A DNA stretch of 64,000 nt from VXNF01 sp965116465 (GCA_965116465.1 OZ220687.1:930001-994000), one strand, 5' to 3'. Shown: positions 51,013 to 60,189, numbered from the stretch's first letter. Numbers and translations: made by a program. The notes: generated from the sequence alone by a model not told the origin.

Positions 51013-51978
51013 GTGAGGGCTCGCAGCGACGCAGGGCCTGCGGAGGGCCACGACGCCACGGGCGCATCCACAGGACTTGCCCCCGCGGCGAACGGCTCCG
51101 GTGGCGTGCGTACGTCGCCGCTGAACGTGGAGGAGATCACCACCTTCTACGAGAAGGGCTACCTCCGCCCGGGCAAGGTGTTCAGCGACGAGCAGGTGGA
51201 GTCCTTGCGTGAGATCGTCCAGCGTCTCACCCGCACCGAGGACGAGGCCGGCCGGCGCTACGACCTGCTCGACCCGGCGCTGTGGCCGGAGGCGGAGGAT
51301 GGAGACGGTGACGGCAACGGCGCGGGCGCTGCCCGAGACCCGGCGCAGAGCTTCGACTTCCTGTTCAACATGTGGCTCATCGACGACGACTTCCGCACCG
51401 CCGTGTTCAACCCCACGACGGCTCGCTGGGCGGCGCAGTTGCTGGGCACCACGAGCGTGCGACTCCTCGAGGACAACGCCCTCAATAAGTCTCCCAGCCC
51501 GCACGAGTTGCGCTGGCACCAGGACTACTCGTACTGGCCGCTTGCCCAACCCAACGCCGTGACCGCCTGGGTGGCTCTCGACGACACCACGCAGCACAAC
51601 GGCGCCATGTTGATGGCCTGCGGCAGTCAACATCTCGGTGAGCGCCTGCCCGTGGTGTTCGGCACCGGCACGGCCTACCTGCGCGAGTCCCGGCCGCCGT
51701 CGGTCGGCGAGGTCGGCGACCCCGCCGAGTTGGACCTGCCCGTGGAGGTGGTGGAGTTGGCCGCGGGCGAGGTGTCGATGCACTCATCACTGACGTGGCA
51801 CGCCTCGGGGCCGAACCTGTCCGAGCGGGGGCGGCGGGCGATAGTCATGCGCTACGTGGCCGACGGCACCATCTGGCTGGGGGCGCAGCGCTACGAGTAC
51901 AACTACAGCGACGAGGAGGTCGGCCTCGCCCCCGGCGAGCCGATCGGGGGCCGCTACTTCCCCGTCATCCCCTTCTGA
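51013..51978 (+). CDS. Phytanoyl-CoA dioxygenase (PhyH) family protein
   Basis: 321-residue Fe(II)/2-oxoglutarate-dependent oxygenase fold. Metal triad His169-x-Asp171 (RWHQDYSYW) and His263 (SLTWHASGPN), with Arg in the following ERGRRAIVMRY for 2-oxoglutarate. An Asp/Gly/Asn-rich insert (EDGDGDGNGAGAA) lies at about 95-107. The N-terminal 35 residues are low-complexity, so a later start is possible, but a ribosome-binding site supports GTG 51013. Starts a plus-strand operon with the amidohydrolase and SDR. Confidence 0.86.
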   Translation: MRARSDAGPAEGHDATGASTGLAPAANGSGGVRTSPLNVEEITTFYEKGYLRPGKVFSDEQVESLREIVQRLTRTEDEAGRRYDLLDPALWPEAEDGDGDGNGAGAARDPAQSFDFLFNMWLIDDDFRTAVFNPTTARWAAQLLGTTSVRLLEDNALNKSPSPHELRWHQDYSYWPLAQPNAVTAWVALDDTTQHNGAMLMACGSQHLGERLPVVFGTGTAYLRESRPPSVGEVGDPAELDLPVEVVELAAGEVSMHSSLTWHASGPNLSERGRRAIVMRYVADGTIWLGAQRYEYNYSDEEVGLAPGEPIGGRYFPVIPF

Positions 51979-52009
51979 GGCGACGAGTGTCCGCCGCGAG
52001 AGGAGCACC

Positions 52010-53356
52010 ATGACCCACACCCCGACAGCAGGCTCAGACGGCCTGCGGCGCTTCGACGCCGCCCGGGTGGTGCCGTGCAAGGACGAGACCGTGCTGGCCG
52101 ACGCCACGGTGGTGGTCCGCGACGACCTCATCGAATGGGTGGGCACCCGTGACGAGTTGCCGACGGCCTACCGCGACCCCGCCATCCCGGTGAGCGACGC
52201 CGGTGGGGCCACGATCATTCCGGGCCTCGTGGACGGCCATATGCACATCAGCTTCGGTGAGCCGCGCACCGAGGAGGAACTCTTCATCTACACGCCGGCG
52301 CCGTACCGGGCCATCCGGGCCGCCATCGACGCCGAGAAGGTGTTGCTGGCCGGTGTGACCGCCGCCTGCGACCCGGGCGGCCCCAACGGGGTCGCACCGG
52401 CGGTGCGCGACGCCATCGACGGCGGCCTCATTCTGGGCCCGAGGTTCTCCGCCGCCGGCCGCCAGATCACCACACAACTCGGCATCGGCGACACGCTCCC
52501 CCGCTGGATCGATGTGCACGAGTCGTCCTTCGGCGCCCTGGTGCAGTGCACCGATGACCTGCTGCAGGAGATCCGCAACCAGGTGAAGGACACCGTGGAC
52601 CTCATCAAGATCGCCGGATCGGGCCCCGGCACCACCGAGTACGCCGCCTTCAGCCGCGCCGAACTCGCCGTGGCGGTCGAAGAGGCCCACCGCCTGTGCC
52701 GGCCCATCACGATGCACGCCCGCTCACGCCAGTCGGTGGCCGACGCCGCCGCAGTGGGCGTGGACTGGATCATGCACGCCTCCTACATGGATCCCGAGAC
52801 CCTCGAGGTGGTGCTGGAGAAGGAGATCCCGCTGCTGCCGGCCATGACGCTGCTGGTGAACAGCCTCGAGGCGCCGGGGCACCGGCCGTTCGTGGCCGAC
52901 GCCATGAAACGGGAGCTCGACGCCGCGGTTGCGATCCTGTCCAAGGCGTACGCCGACGGCGCCACCCTCATCGCCGGTTCCGAGACCGGATTCGCCATGA
53001 CCCCCTACGGCGAGTGGCACACCCGCGAGATGGAGTTGTTCGTGAGCCATCTGGGCATGACCGACATGGAAGCCCTGCTGTGCATGACACGCAACGCGGC
53101 CACCGCTGCGCCCCGCGACACCGCGCGCGTCGGCACGCTGCGACCCGGCAAGTTCGCCGACCTGCTGGTCGTGGACGGGAATCCCGACGAGGACGTTCGC
53201 ATCCTGGGCGATCGGGCGCGCCTGGCGGCCGTCATCAAGGGCGGCGAGAAGGTGGTGCCCTCGGGACGCGGCTCCGAGGTGCGCCAGCGCTTCGAGCAGG
53301 CCCGCCGGTACACGCATCACCTGCACACCCGGGCCGCCGCCGAGTCGCTGCGCTGA
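52010..53356 (+). CDS. Metal-dependent amidohydrolase (imidazolonepropionase/prolidase-like)
   Basis: 448 residues, amidohydrolase-superfamily TIM barrel. Metal motifs: His77-x-His79 (VDGHMHISFG), candidate carbamylated Lys in DLIKIAGSG, His in ITMHARSRQ and IMHASYMDP; the usual barrel-end Asp is Glu in IAGSETGFAM. C-terminal GTLRPGKFADLLVVDGNPDEDV completes the beta-sandwich domain. Related enzymes hydrolyse cyclic amides, X-Pro dipeptides or N-acyl compounds. GAGAGGAGCACC site before the ATG. Confidence 0.88.
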   Translation: MTHTPTAGSDGLRRFDAARVVPCKDETVLADATVVVRDDLIEWVGTRDELPTAYRDPAIPVSDAGGATIIPGLVDGHMHISFGEPRTEEELFIYTPAPYRAIRAAIDAEKVLLAGVTAACDPGGPNGVAPAVRDAIDGGLILGPRFSAAGRQITTQLGIGDTLPRWIDVHESSFGALVQCTDDLLQEIRNQVKDTVDLIKIAGSGPGTTEYAAFSRAELAVAVEEAHRLCRPITMHARSRQSVADAAAVGVDWIMHASYMDPETLEVVLEKEIPLLPAMTLLVNSLEAPGHRPFVADAMKRELDAAVAILSKAYADGATLIAGSETGFAMTPYGEWHTREMELFVSHLGMTDMEALLCMTRNAATAAPRDTARVGTLRPGKFADLLVVDGNPDEDVRILGDRARLAAVIKGGEKVVPSGRGSEVRQRFEQARRYTHHLHTRAAAESLR

Positions 53357-53419
53357 CTCGCGGTTCGCAGCAGACTCTGCACGTTCCAGGATCCCTTCCC
53401 CATATCGGAGCCGCGCCGA

Positions 53420-54268
53420 ATGACGACTGAGCACCCCTCACTGACCGAATTGGCAGACCTCGGCGGCCGCCTGGCCGTGGTCACCGGCGCCGCCCGCGGG
53501 TTCGGCGCCGCCATCGCCAACCGTCTCGCCGAAGCCGGGGCCACGGTGATCATCGCCGACGTGCGGCTCGACGACGCCGCGGCCACGGCCGCGTGGATCG
53601 CCGACCGCACCGGCGCCAGGTGCATCGCCCAGCGCCTCGACGTGACCGACGAGGCGGCCGTGACGGCGGCCTTCGCCGGCTGGCGTACCGAGCACGGGCC
53701 CGTGGACATCCTCGTGAACAACGCAGGCGTGTTCTCGAACCACCTCGCCCACGAGATGCCGATCGCCGAGTTCGATCGGATCCTCACCATCAACGTGCGG
53801 GGCGCCTACCTGTGCTCCCAGTCGGCTCTCCGCCAGATGCGCGGCGCCGGGCGCGGGGTCATCGTCAACGTGGCCTCCGTGGACGCCTATTCGACCTCGG
53901 CGGAGGGGCTGACGCACTACACCACGTCCAAGCACGCCATCGCGGGCATGACCCGCTCCCTGGCCGTGGAGGCCGCTCCGATCGGCGTGCGGGTGAACGC
54001 CGTCTGCCCCGGTGCGGCCATGACCGAGGGTGCCGTGGAGTTGGTGACCGGCGGCGAGGCCACCGGAATCGACGTCGAGGCCCAGTGGGAGGGGATCGTG
54101 GACCGCACGCCGCTGGGACGGCTCTGCGACGTGGACGACGTGGCGCGGGCCGTGGTGTTCCTGGCCTCGGACATGGCCGCCTTCGTAACCGGCGTGCTGC
54201 TACCCGTCGACGGCGGGATCCTCGTCCAGCCGCTGGAGGGCTACGTCCCCCACACCGAGGACGCCTGA
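53420..54268 (+). CDS. Short-chain dehydrogenase/reductase
   Basis: 282-residue classical SDR: VVTGAARGFGAAIA at about 20-33, VNNAG, Ser in NVASVDAYS and YTTSKHA catalytic pair; C-terminal GVLLPVDGGILVQPLEGY. Asp in IIADVRLDD suggests NAD(H). It is 63 bp after the amidohydrolase; a palindromic repeat separates it from the lipoyl/E1 pair. Confidence 0.87.
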   Translation: MTTEHPSLTELADLGGRLAVVTGAARGFGAAIANRLAEAGATVIIADVRLDDAAATAAWIADRTGARCIAQRLDVTDEAAVTAAFAGWRTEHGPVDILVNNAGVFSNHLAHEMPIAEFDRILTINVRGAYLCSQSALRQMRGAGRGVIVNVASVDAYSTSAEGLTHYTTSKHAIAGMTRSLAVEAAPIGVRVNAVCPGAAMTEGAVELVTGGEATGIDVEAQWEGIVDRTPLGRLCDVDDVARAVVFLASDMAAFVTGVLLPVDGGILVQPLEGYVPHTEDA

Positions 54269-54310
54269 TGCTCCGCCCTTCCACCAGGCCACACCGACTC
54301 GCCCCGCGCC

Positions 54311-54335
54311 GTCATTCCGGCGGAGGCCGGAATCC
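54311..54335 (-). repeat. Dispersed palindromic repeat, copy 7
   Basis: GTCATTCCGGC / GCCGGAATCC between the SDR and the lipoyl-domain gene. Confidence 0.75.
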
Positions 54336-54360
54336 CGGGCTTCAGAACGCCGCCTGAGCC

Positions 54361-54624
54361 GTGTTCGAGGTGGTCCTCCCCAAGACGGGGATCTATGAGG
54401 GCGACGTGACGCTCATCGAATGGCTCGTCGACGAGGGCAGCGAGGTCTTCGCCGGCGATCCGCTGTTCCTCATGGAGTCCGAGAAGATCGAGATGGAGAT
54501 CGAGTCGGATGTCGACGGCTGGCTCCACCAGGAGGCCGAGGCGGGCCTGGAGGCGCCGATCGGCACCCGCATCGGGGTCATCGCCGAGACCCCGGAGGAA
54601 CTGGCGGCGCAGGGCGGCTCATGA
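54361..54624 (+). CDS. Free-standing lipoyl/biotinyl-domain protein
   Basis: 87 residues, a single lipoyl domain. Hairpin MESEKIEMEIESD places Lys42 at the attachment site. It has no E3/E1-binding or acyltransferase domain, so it is not a complete E2. GTG start at 54361 with little ribosome-binding signal; the stop overlaps the E1 gene (ATGA), which strongly suggests that this domain is the acyl carrier for that E1. Biotin cannot be excluded, but lipoyl is favoured by the partner and by absence of a Met-Lys-Met tripeptide. Confidence 0.82.
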   Translation: MFEVVLPKTGIYEGDVTLIEWLVDEGSEVFAGDPLFLMESEKIEMEIESDVDGWLHQEAEAGLEAPIGTRIGVIAETPEELAAQGGS

Positions 54625-56645
54625 CCGCAGTCGACGACACGGCGGGCGCCACGGCTGCGCCGGTGGCCGACCGGGAGACGCTGCTGGCGGGCCTGGCCAT
54701 GATGGTGCGGATCCGCAGCTTCGAGGACCGGGTGCAGCGGGAGTTCGCCAGGGGCGAGATGCCCGGTTTCGTCCACACCTACCACGGTGCGGAGGCGATC
54801 GCCGCCGGGGTGTGCACCCACCTGACCGATGCCGACCTCATCACCAGCACGCACCGCGGGCACGGGCACTGCATCGCCAAGGGATGCGACCTCGACGGCA
54901 TGGTGGCCGAGCTGTACGGGCGCGAGACAGGGCTGTGCGCCGGGCGCGGGGGCTCGATGCACATCGCCGATTTCAGCCGGGGAATGCTCGGCGCCAACGC
55001 CATCGTCGGCGGGGGGATCTCCCTGGCCAACGGGGCCGCCCTGGCCGCCGACGTGCTCGGCGACGGCCGGGTGGCGGTGGCGTTCTTCGGCGACGGGGCC
55101 GCCAACCAGGGCATCTTCCACGAGTCGCTGAACCTGGCCGCCATCTGGCGCCTGCCGGCGATCTTCGTGTGCGAGAACAACGGCTGGGCAGAGTCCACGC
55201 CGGTGTCGTATTCCACCAGCGTGGCCGACATCAGCGCCCGCGCCGCCGCCTACGGGATCGCTGGCGTGACCGTTGCCGGGGAGGACTACGAGGCCGTGTA
55301 CCGCGCCGCGGGGGAGGCCGTGCGGCGCGCCCGCGCCGGCGAGGGGCCCACGCTGCTGGAGGTGAAAGTCGCCCGCATCCGGGGCCACTACATCGGCGAC
55401 CACCAGCAGTACCGGCCCCGCGATGAGCGCCAGGAGGCGCGCGGGCGCGATCCGGTGGCGCTGCTCGCTGAACGGCTCGGTACCGACGTGGCCCCGTACC
55501 GCTCCGCCGTGGCGGCTGAGATCGACGCCGCGTTCGAGACCGGCCCGCAGGGCGCCTGGCCGGACGCCACCACGGTTGAACGCGATGTCTACGCGCCGGA
55601 CCCGCCCGGGCCGCAGCCGCCGGCCGCCGCGCCCGCCGCCGACCGGGAGATCTCGTTCCTGGAGGCGGTGAACGAGGCGCTAAACCAGGCGATGTCGGCC
55701 GATGACTCGGTGATCGTCCTGGGCGAAGACATCGCCGGGGGTGCCGGGCTCGGCGGCCGGCACGAGGGCGCCATGGGGGGAACCTTCGGCGCCACCCGGG
55801 GGCTGCTGGACAGCTTCGGCCCGGCCCGCGTCCGGGATACGCCGATCTCCGAGGCGGGCTTCGTGGGCGCCGCCACCGGCGCCGCCCTCGCCGGCCTGCG
55901 GCCGGTCGCCGATGTGATGTGGGCCAGCTTCATGCCGTACTGCTTCGATCAGGTCTTCAACCAGGCGGCCAAGATGCGCTACATGTTCGGCGGCCAGGCC
56001 ACCGTGCCGCTGGTGCTGCGCATGGCCGTCGGGGCGGGTCTGCGGGCGGCCGGCCAGCACTCCGACACGCTGTACCAGGTGTTCGCGGGGGTGCCCGGTC
56101 TGAAGGTCGTCGTGCCGTCCACGCCCGCCGACGCCAAGGGCCTGCTGCTGCGGGCGATCCGCGACGACAATCCCGTGGTCTTCCTCGAGCACATGGGCCT
56201 GTACAGGACCAAGGGGCTCGTTGCCGCCGATCCCTACGAGATCGCACTCGGCCGGGCCGCCTGCGTCCGGTCCGGTGACGACGTCAGCCTCGTGGCCGTC
56301 GGCGAATGCACGCTGCGCGCCCTGGCGGCCGCCGAGCAACTGGCGGAGGAGGGCATCTCCGCAGAGGTGATCGACGTCCGCACCATCGCCCCCCTGGACG
56401 CCGAGACGATCTGCGCCTCGGTGGCGCGCACCGGCCGGGCGGTCGTTGTGGAGGAGAGCCCGCGCCGTGGCGGCCTCGCCGCGGAGATCGCGTCGGTGAT
56501 CACCGAGAACACGTTCGCGGCGCTCCGCCATCCTGTCGGCCGGGTCACCGGCGCCGACTCTCCCGTCCCCTTCAGCCCACCGCTGGAGGACGCCTGGCTG
56601 CCCACGGCCGCCGACATCGTCGCCGCCGTGGTCGCCATGGACTGA
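54621..56645 (+). CDS. Fused E1 alpha-beta thiamine-dependent 2-oxoacid/acetoin dehydrogenase
   Basis: 674 residues. N-terminal half (about 1-325) is an E1 alpha: FVHTYHGAEAIAAGV, STHRGHGHCIAKG, and the TPP motif running from GDGAANQGIFHESL (about 155) to FVCENNGW. A Pro/Ala-rich linker (about 325-340) leads to an E1 beta (about 341-674: REISFLEAVNEAL, VIVLGEDIAGG, FGPARVRDTPISEAGFVG, VIDVRTIAPLDAETI). The ATG at 54621 overlaps the lipoyl gene by 4 bases. No E2 acyltransferase or E3 gene is nearby. Substrate may be acetoin, pyruvate or a branched 2-oxoacid. Confidence 0.9.
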   Translation: MTAVDDTAGATAAPVADRETLLAGLAMMVRIRSFEDRVQREFARGEMPGFVHTYHGAEAIAAGVCTHLTDADLITSTHRGHGHCIAKGCDLDGMVAELYGRETGLCAGRGGSMHIADFSRGMLGANAIVGGGISLANGAALAADVLGDGRVAVAFFGDGAANQGIFHESLNLAAIWRLPAIFVCENNGWAESTPVSYSTSVADISARAAAYGIAGVTVAGEDYEAVYRAAGEAVRRARAGEGPTLLEVKVARIRGHYIGDHQQYRPRDERQEARGRDPVALLAERLGTDVAPYRSAVAAEIDAAFETGPQGAWPDATTVERDVYAPDPPGPQPPAAAPAADREISFLEAVNEALNQAMSADDSVIVLGEDIAGGAGLGGRHEGAMGGTFGATRGLLDSFGPARVRDTPISEAGFVGAATGAALAGLRPVADVMWASFMPYCFDQVFNQAAKMRYMFGGQATVPLVLRMAVGAGLRAAGQHSDTLYQVFAGVPGLKVVVPSTPADAKGLLLRAIRDDNPVVFLEHMGLYRTKGLVAADPYEIALGRAACVRSGDDVSLVAVGECTLRALAAAEQLAEEGISAEVIDVRTIAPLDAETICASVARTGRAVVVEESPRRGGLAAEIASVITENTFAALRHPVGRVTGADSPVPFSPPLEDAWLPTAADIVAAVVAMD

Positions 56646-56694
56646 CGACCGAACCCACCTCGTCACCCCAACCCGCCCGCCTCGGGCCGCGAGC

Positions 56695-56833
56695 CGAGGG
56701 AGTGCCAAACCGAGGGAGGGGGTCGGGGGGCCGATTTGCGACGCCTTGCGCCCACGCGAAGGAGCAGACGGCACCCCGACCCCCAACCGGACCACCACCC
56801 ACCGGCTGCCCGTAACCAACTGGCGCACTCCCT
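56695..56833 (+). repeat. Nested inverted repeat upstream of proS
   Basis: Outer imperfect arms (AGCCGAGGGAGTGCCA at about 56692-56707; TGGCGCACTCCCTAGGCT at 56821-56838) enclose a perfect 11-bp inner pair (GGGGGTCGGGG 56718-56728; CCCCGACCCCC 56774-56784). It fills most of the 217-bp gap after the E1 gene and its right arm contains the proS -10 box. Confidence 0.5.
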
Positions 56834-56838
56834 AGGCT
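56833..56838 (+). promoter_or_regulatory. -10 box of proS
   Basis: TAGGCT about 24 nt before the ATG, followed by a GAGGAGG site. Sits in the right arm of the nested inverted repeat. Confidence 0.4.
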
Positions 56839-56862
56839 GGGGCGGCACCCGAGGAGGCACCC

Positions 56863-58578
56863 ATGCGCTGGTCCAACCTGTTCGTTCCCACGCTGCGCGA
56901 GGCGCCGGCGGAGGCCGAGGTGGCCAGCCACCGGCTGCTGCTGCGGGCCGGGTTCATCCGCCAGTTGCACTCGGGGCATTACTCGCTGCTGCCACTGGGC
57001 CTGCGCGTGCACGAGAAGGTGGCCGACATCGTGCGGCAGGAGATGGACGCCATCGGCGGCCAGGAGTTGCTGCTGCCGGCCATGCATCCCGCCTGGGTCT
57101 GGGAGCAGAGCGGCCGCTGGACCTCGATGGGCGAGGAGATGTTCCGCCTCACCGACCGCAAGGGTGCCGACAACGCCCTGGGCATGACGCATGAGGAGGT
57201 GATCGCCTTCCACGCACGGGAGATCCACTCCTACCGCGAGGTTCCCCAGATCTGGTACCAGATCCAGTGGAAGTTCCGCGACGAGCCCCGACCCAAGAGC
57301 GGCCTGTTGCGCGTCCGGGAGTTCGCCATGAAGGACTCCTACAGCCTGGACATCGACGACGCCGGGCTCGACCATGCCTTCGACCTGCACCACGGGGCCT
57401 ACACCCGCATCTTCGAGCGCATGGGCCTGCCCGCCATCGCCGTGGAGGCCTCCTCGGGTGCCATGGGCGGCAGCGCCAGCGTGGAGTTCATGGTGCCGTC
57501 GGACGCCGGTGAGGACGACATCGTGCGCTGCCGGAGCTGCGGCTACGCCGCCAATGTGGAGCGGGCCGTGGCCGTGGTGCCGCCTGTCGACGACCCGCCG
57601 GGAGGGATCCTCGAGCGATTCCCGACACCGGGCATCCGCACCATCGCCGGCCTGGCGGAGGCCGAGGCCGAGGCGCCGCCACACCGCCAGATCAAGACCA
57701 TGGTCTTCGTGCTCGACGGGCAGGTGACGCTCGTGCTGCTGCGCGGCGACCACGAGTTGAGCGTCCAGAAGCTCGTGGACAACACCGGCGCGGCGACCGC
57801 CCGTCCGGCGGGGGCCGAGGAGTGCGTGGCAGCCCTGGGCGCCTCGCCGGGCAGCCTGGGGGCCGTCGGCGTGACCGACCTCGGTGTGCTCGCCGACGGC
57901 GCCCTGGCCGGACGCAGCAACCTCACGACCGGGGCGAACGTCGACGACTTCCACTACCGGGGCGTGGACATCGCACGCGACATCGATGTGGGCGAGTGGC
58001 TGGACCTTCGCCAGGTGCGCCACGGCGAGCCGTGCACCGGCTGCGAGAGTCGCCTGGAGTTGCTCCGCTGCATCGAGACCGGCCACATCTTCAAGCTGGG
58101 GCAGCGCTACGCCGAGGCCTTCGAGACCACCGTCATGGACGCCGAGGGCACCCCCCGGACCCTGACCATGGGCAGCTACGGCATCGGCATCGGGCGTGCC
58201 GTGGCCGCGGTCGCCGAGACGCACCACGACGACAAGGGACTGTGCTGGCCGGTGTCGGTGGCGCCGTACGAGGCGGTCGTCGTCCCGATCGCAGGTCGCG
58301 ACGATTCCGTGACCCAGGTGTCCGAGCGCCTCTACGACGAGCTGCGCAACCTCGGCGTCGAGGTGATCCTCGACGACCGGGACGCCCGTCCGGGCGTGAA
58401 GTTCAGCGACATCGAGTTGGTTGGCATCCCCTACCGCGTGACCGTGGGCCCCCGAGCACTGGCCGCCGGCAACGTCGAACTGACCGACCGCGCCACCGGC
58501 GAGACCACCAACGTCGCCGTCTCAGAGGCCGCCGCCAAGGTACAAGCCGCCCGCGACGCCGCCCTCGCCGCCCTCTGA
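56863..58578 (+). CDS. proS: Prolyl-tRNA synthetase (bacterial type with editing domain)
   Basis: Charges tRNA-Pro. 571 residues, normal for the bacterial form. Class II motif 2 in KFRDEPRPKSGLLRVREF; Ala-editing insertion (INS/YbaK-like) at about 225-400 (IKTMVFVLDGQVTLVLLRGDHELS, NLTTGANVDDFHYRG); motif 3 TMGSYGIGIGRAVAAVAE; C-terminal anticodon-binding domain from about 470 (PYEAVVVPI, GVEVILDDRDARPGVKF). ATG at 56863 with a GAGGAGG site. Stand-alone gene. Confidence 0.97.
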   Translation: MRWSNLFVPTLREAPAEAEVASHRLLLRAGFIRQLHSGHYSLLPLGLRVHEKVADIVRQEMDAIGGQELLLPAMHPAWVWEQSGRWTSMGEEMFRLTDRKGADNALGMTHEEVIAFHAREIHSYREVPQIWYQIQWKFRDEPRPKSGLLRVREFAMKDSYSLDIDDAGLDHAFDLHHGAYTRIFERMGLPAIAVEASSGAMGGSASVEFMVPSDAGEDDIVRCRSCGYAANVERAVAVVPPVDDPPGGILERFPTPGIRTIAGLAEAEAEAPPHRQIKTMVFVLDGQVTLVLLRGDHELSVQKLVDNTGAATARPAGAEECVAALGASPGSLGAVGVTDLGVLADGALAGRSNLTTGANVDDFHYRGVDIARDIDVGEWLDLRQVRHGEPCTGCESRLELLRCIETGHIFKLGQRYAEAFETTVMDAEGTPRTLTMGSYGIGIGRAVAAVAETHHDDKGLCWPVSVAPYEAVVVPIAGRDDSVTQVSERLYDELRNLGVEVILDDRDARPGVKFSDIELVGIPYRVTVGPRALAAGNVELTDRATGETTNVAVSEAAAKVQAARDAALAAL

Positions 58579-58784
58579 GCCCGCCACAGTCGCCGGGGAC
58601 GCCTGCATCAGGCCGAGAATCCCGCAACGCAGACCTCGCCGCGGTCCGAACGCGGTGGACGACGTCGCCACCACAACCGCCTGCGCATCCCCGGCAACGA
58701 CCGCCGGACCGGTCATCAACCTAGTAGGTGTGCATATTCGACATCCACTCCCGTGTTAGCACGGTAGTAGCTGCCAGATCGCGC

Positions 58785-58790
58785 TAGAGT
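58785..58790 (+). promoter_or_regulatory. -10 box, leaderless promoter of the AAA/DUF4143 gene
   Basis: TAGAGT, 6 nt, then GTG (58797). The 218-bp gap upstream also holds a small stem (CGTGTTAGCACG) and is otherwise featureless. Confidence 0.5.
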
Positions 58791-58796
58791 ACCCAC

Positions 58797-60056
58797 GTGC
58801 CACCGACGTACCTCCCGAGACTCGTCGACACCCTGCTCGAGGAATACCTCGCAGAGTTGCCAGCGGTGATGCTGGTCGGTCCGCGTGCCTGCGGCAAGAC
58901 CACGACCGCCGCCCGCTACGCCGCCACCGTGCTCCGCCTCGACACACAACAGGGCTCCGCCGCTCTGCGCGCCGACCCGGATGCGGCTCTGCGGGACCGA
59001 CCCGAGCCCGTGCTGCTCGACGAATGGCAGGAACTGCCCAGCGTGATGGGCGCGGTGAAACGAGCCGTGGACTCCCAACGGCGGCCGGGGCGCTTCCTGA
59101 TCACCGGCTCGGCTCGCTCGAACACCGACGAACGGCTCTGGCCCGGCACCGGACGCGTCGTGATTCTCCCCATGTACCCGCTGACCGTTGCGGAGAAGTT
59201 GGGAAGACCTGTTCGACCGTTCATCGACCGAGTCGTGGCCAGGGAATCGCTGCGAGGCGACGACGATCAGCCCGATCTGATGGACTACCTACGCTTGGCT
59301 GCCGGCGGCGGGTTCCCCGAACCGGCCCTGGAACTGAGCGAGACCGGGGCACGACGGTGGCTGGGAACCTACGCCGATCAGGTGGCTCTTCGAGACGCCC
59401 GCTCCCACGGCAGTGAGCCCGACCCCGGTCGCCTGCGCCGGTACTTGGACGCGGTCGCTGTCAACTCGGCGGGCACGCCCCAGGACAGAACCATCTACCA
59501 AGCCGTCGGAATCGACCGAAGGACCGCCCTCGCCTACGAGCGACTCCTCAGAGACCTGGTGGTGGTGGACCACTTGCCCGCCTGGTCCACGAACAGGCTG
59601 AAACGTCTGAGCCGCACCTCGAAGCGATACGTGATCGATTCCGGACTACTCGCCGGCATCCTGGGCCTGGGCATCGAGGACATGCTGGCCGACGGCGCTC
59701 TGCTGGGCGCCACGATCGACACCTTCGTCGTCGCGCAACTCCGCGCCGAGAGCGCTGCGGCACGAACGCGCTATCGGCTCTCGCACCTGCGCGATCAGAA
59801 CGGCCGCCGTGAGATCGACGTGATCGCCGAGTTCGGCGGAGGACGCCTGGTTGGCATCGAGGTCAAGGCCGCCGCGGGCGTGGGGCGATCCGACGCCCGC
59901 CACTTGATCTGGCTGCGGGACTCCATGGGGGAGGCTTTCGTCGCGGGTGTCGTGTTTCATACCGGGCGGGACACTTTCGAACTCGACGACCGGATCGTCG
60001 CCACACCCATCTCGGCACTCTGGGCCACAAGTGACGGGCCGCATCCCGGGACCTGA
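58797..60056 (+). CDS. AAA-family ATPase with DUF4143 nuclease-like C-terminal domain
   Basis: 419 residues. N-terminal P-loop ATPase: Walker A VGPRACGKTT (about 27-36), Walker B PVLLDEWQ, sensor-like FLITGSARS. C-terminal DUF4143, a PD-(D/E)XK-like region, with RREIDVIAEFGGGRLVGIEVKAAAGV (Asp, Glu, Lys spaced as in that nuclease fold) at about 342-368. Such proteins are common, scattered between genomes and often next to mobile regions; the role is unknown. GTG start supported by the -10 box. Neighbour of tRNA-Leu, so lateral acquisition is possible. Confidence 0.85.
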   Translation: MPPTYLPRLVDTLLEEYLAELPAVMLVGPRACGKTTTAARYAATVLRLDTQQGSAALRADPDAALRDRPEPVLLDEWQELPSVMGAVKRAVDSQRRPGRFLITGSARSNTDERLWPGTGRVVILPMYPLTVAEKLGRPVRPFIDRVVARESLRGDDDQPDLMDYLRLAAGGGFPEPALELSETGARRWLGTYADQVALRDARSHGSEPDPGRLRRYLDAVAVNSAGTPQDRTIYQAVGIDRRTALAYERLLRDLVVVDHLPAWSTNRLKRLSRTSKRYVIDSGLLAGILGLGIEDMLADGALLGATIDTFVVAQLRAESAAARTRYRLSHLRDQNGRREIDVIAEFGGGRLVGIEVKAAAGVGRSDARHLIWLRDSMGEAFVAGVVFHTGRDTFELDDRIVATPISALWATSDGPHPGT

Positions 60057-60176
60057 GCAATAGCCCCCGCCTGGTCGGCCCTGTGTCAGCCGACCGAAGC
60101 CGGCACGCCGAGGCAGATGGGGCAGCCACCCCCATAACCAGGGGTCTACACCTGCCTCGACATAATCAGAGTGGTA

Positions 60177-60189
60177 ACAATCTCAGATT
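60177..60189. repeat. Perfect 13-bp palindrome downstream of tRNA-Leu
   Basis: CAATCTCAGATTG, 6-bp arms with one central base, about 50 bp beyond the tRNA 3' end in an unusually AT-rich stretch (60158-60235). Possible processing/termination signal or recombination-site remnant; no integrase gene is present. Confidence 0.35.

Noticed and set aside
56646..56862. T-box riboswitch upstream of proS
   Set aside because: The conserved T-box bulge sequence and specifier-loop layout are not visible; only nested GC-rich inverted repeats are present.
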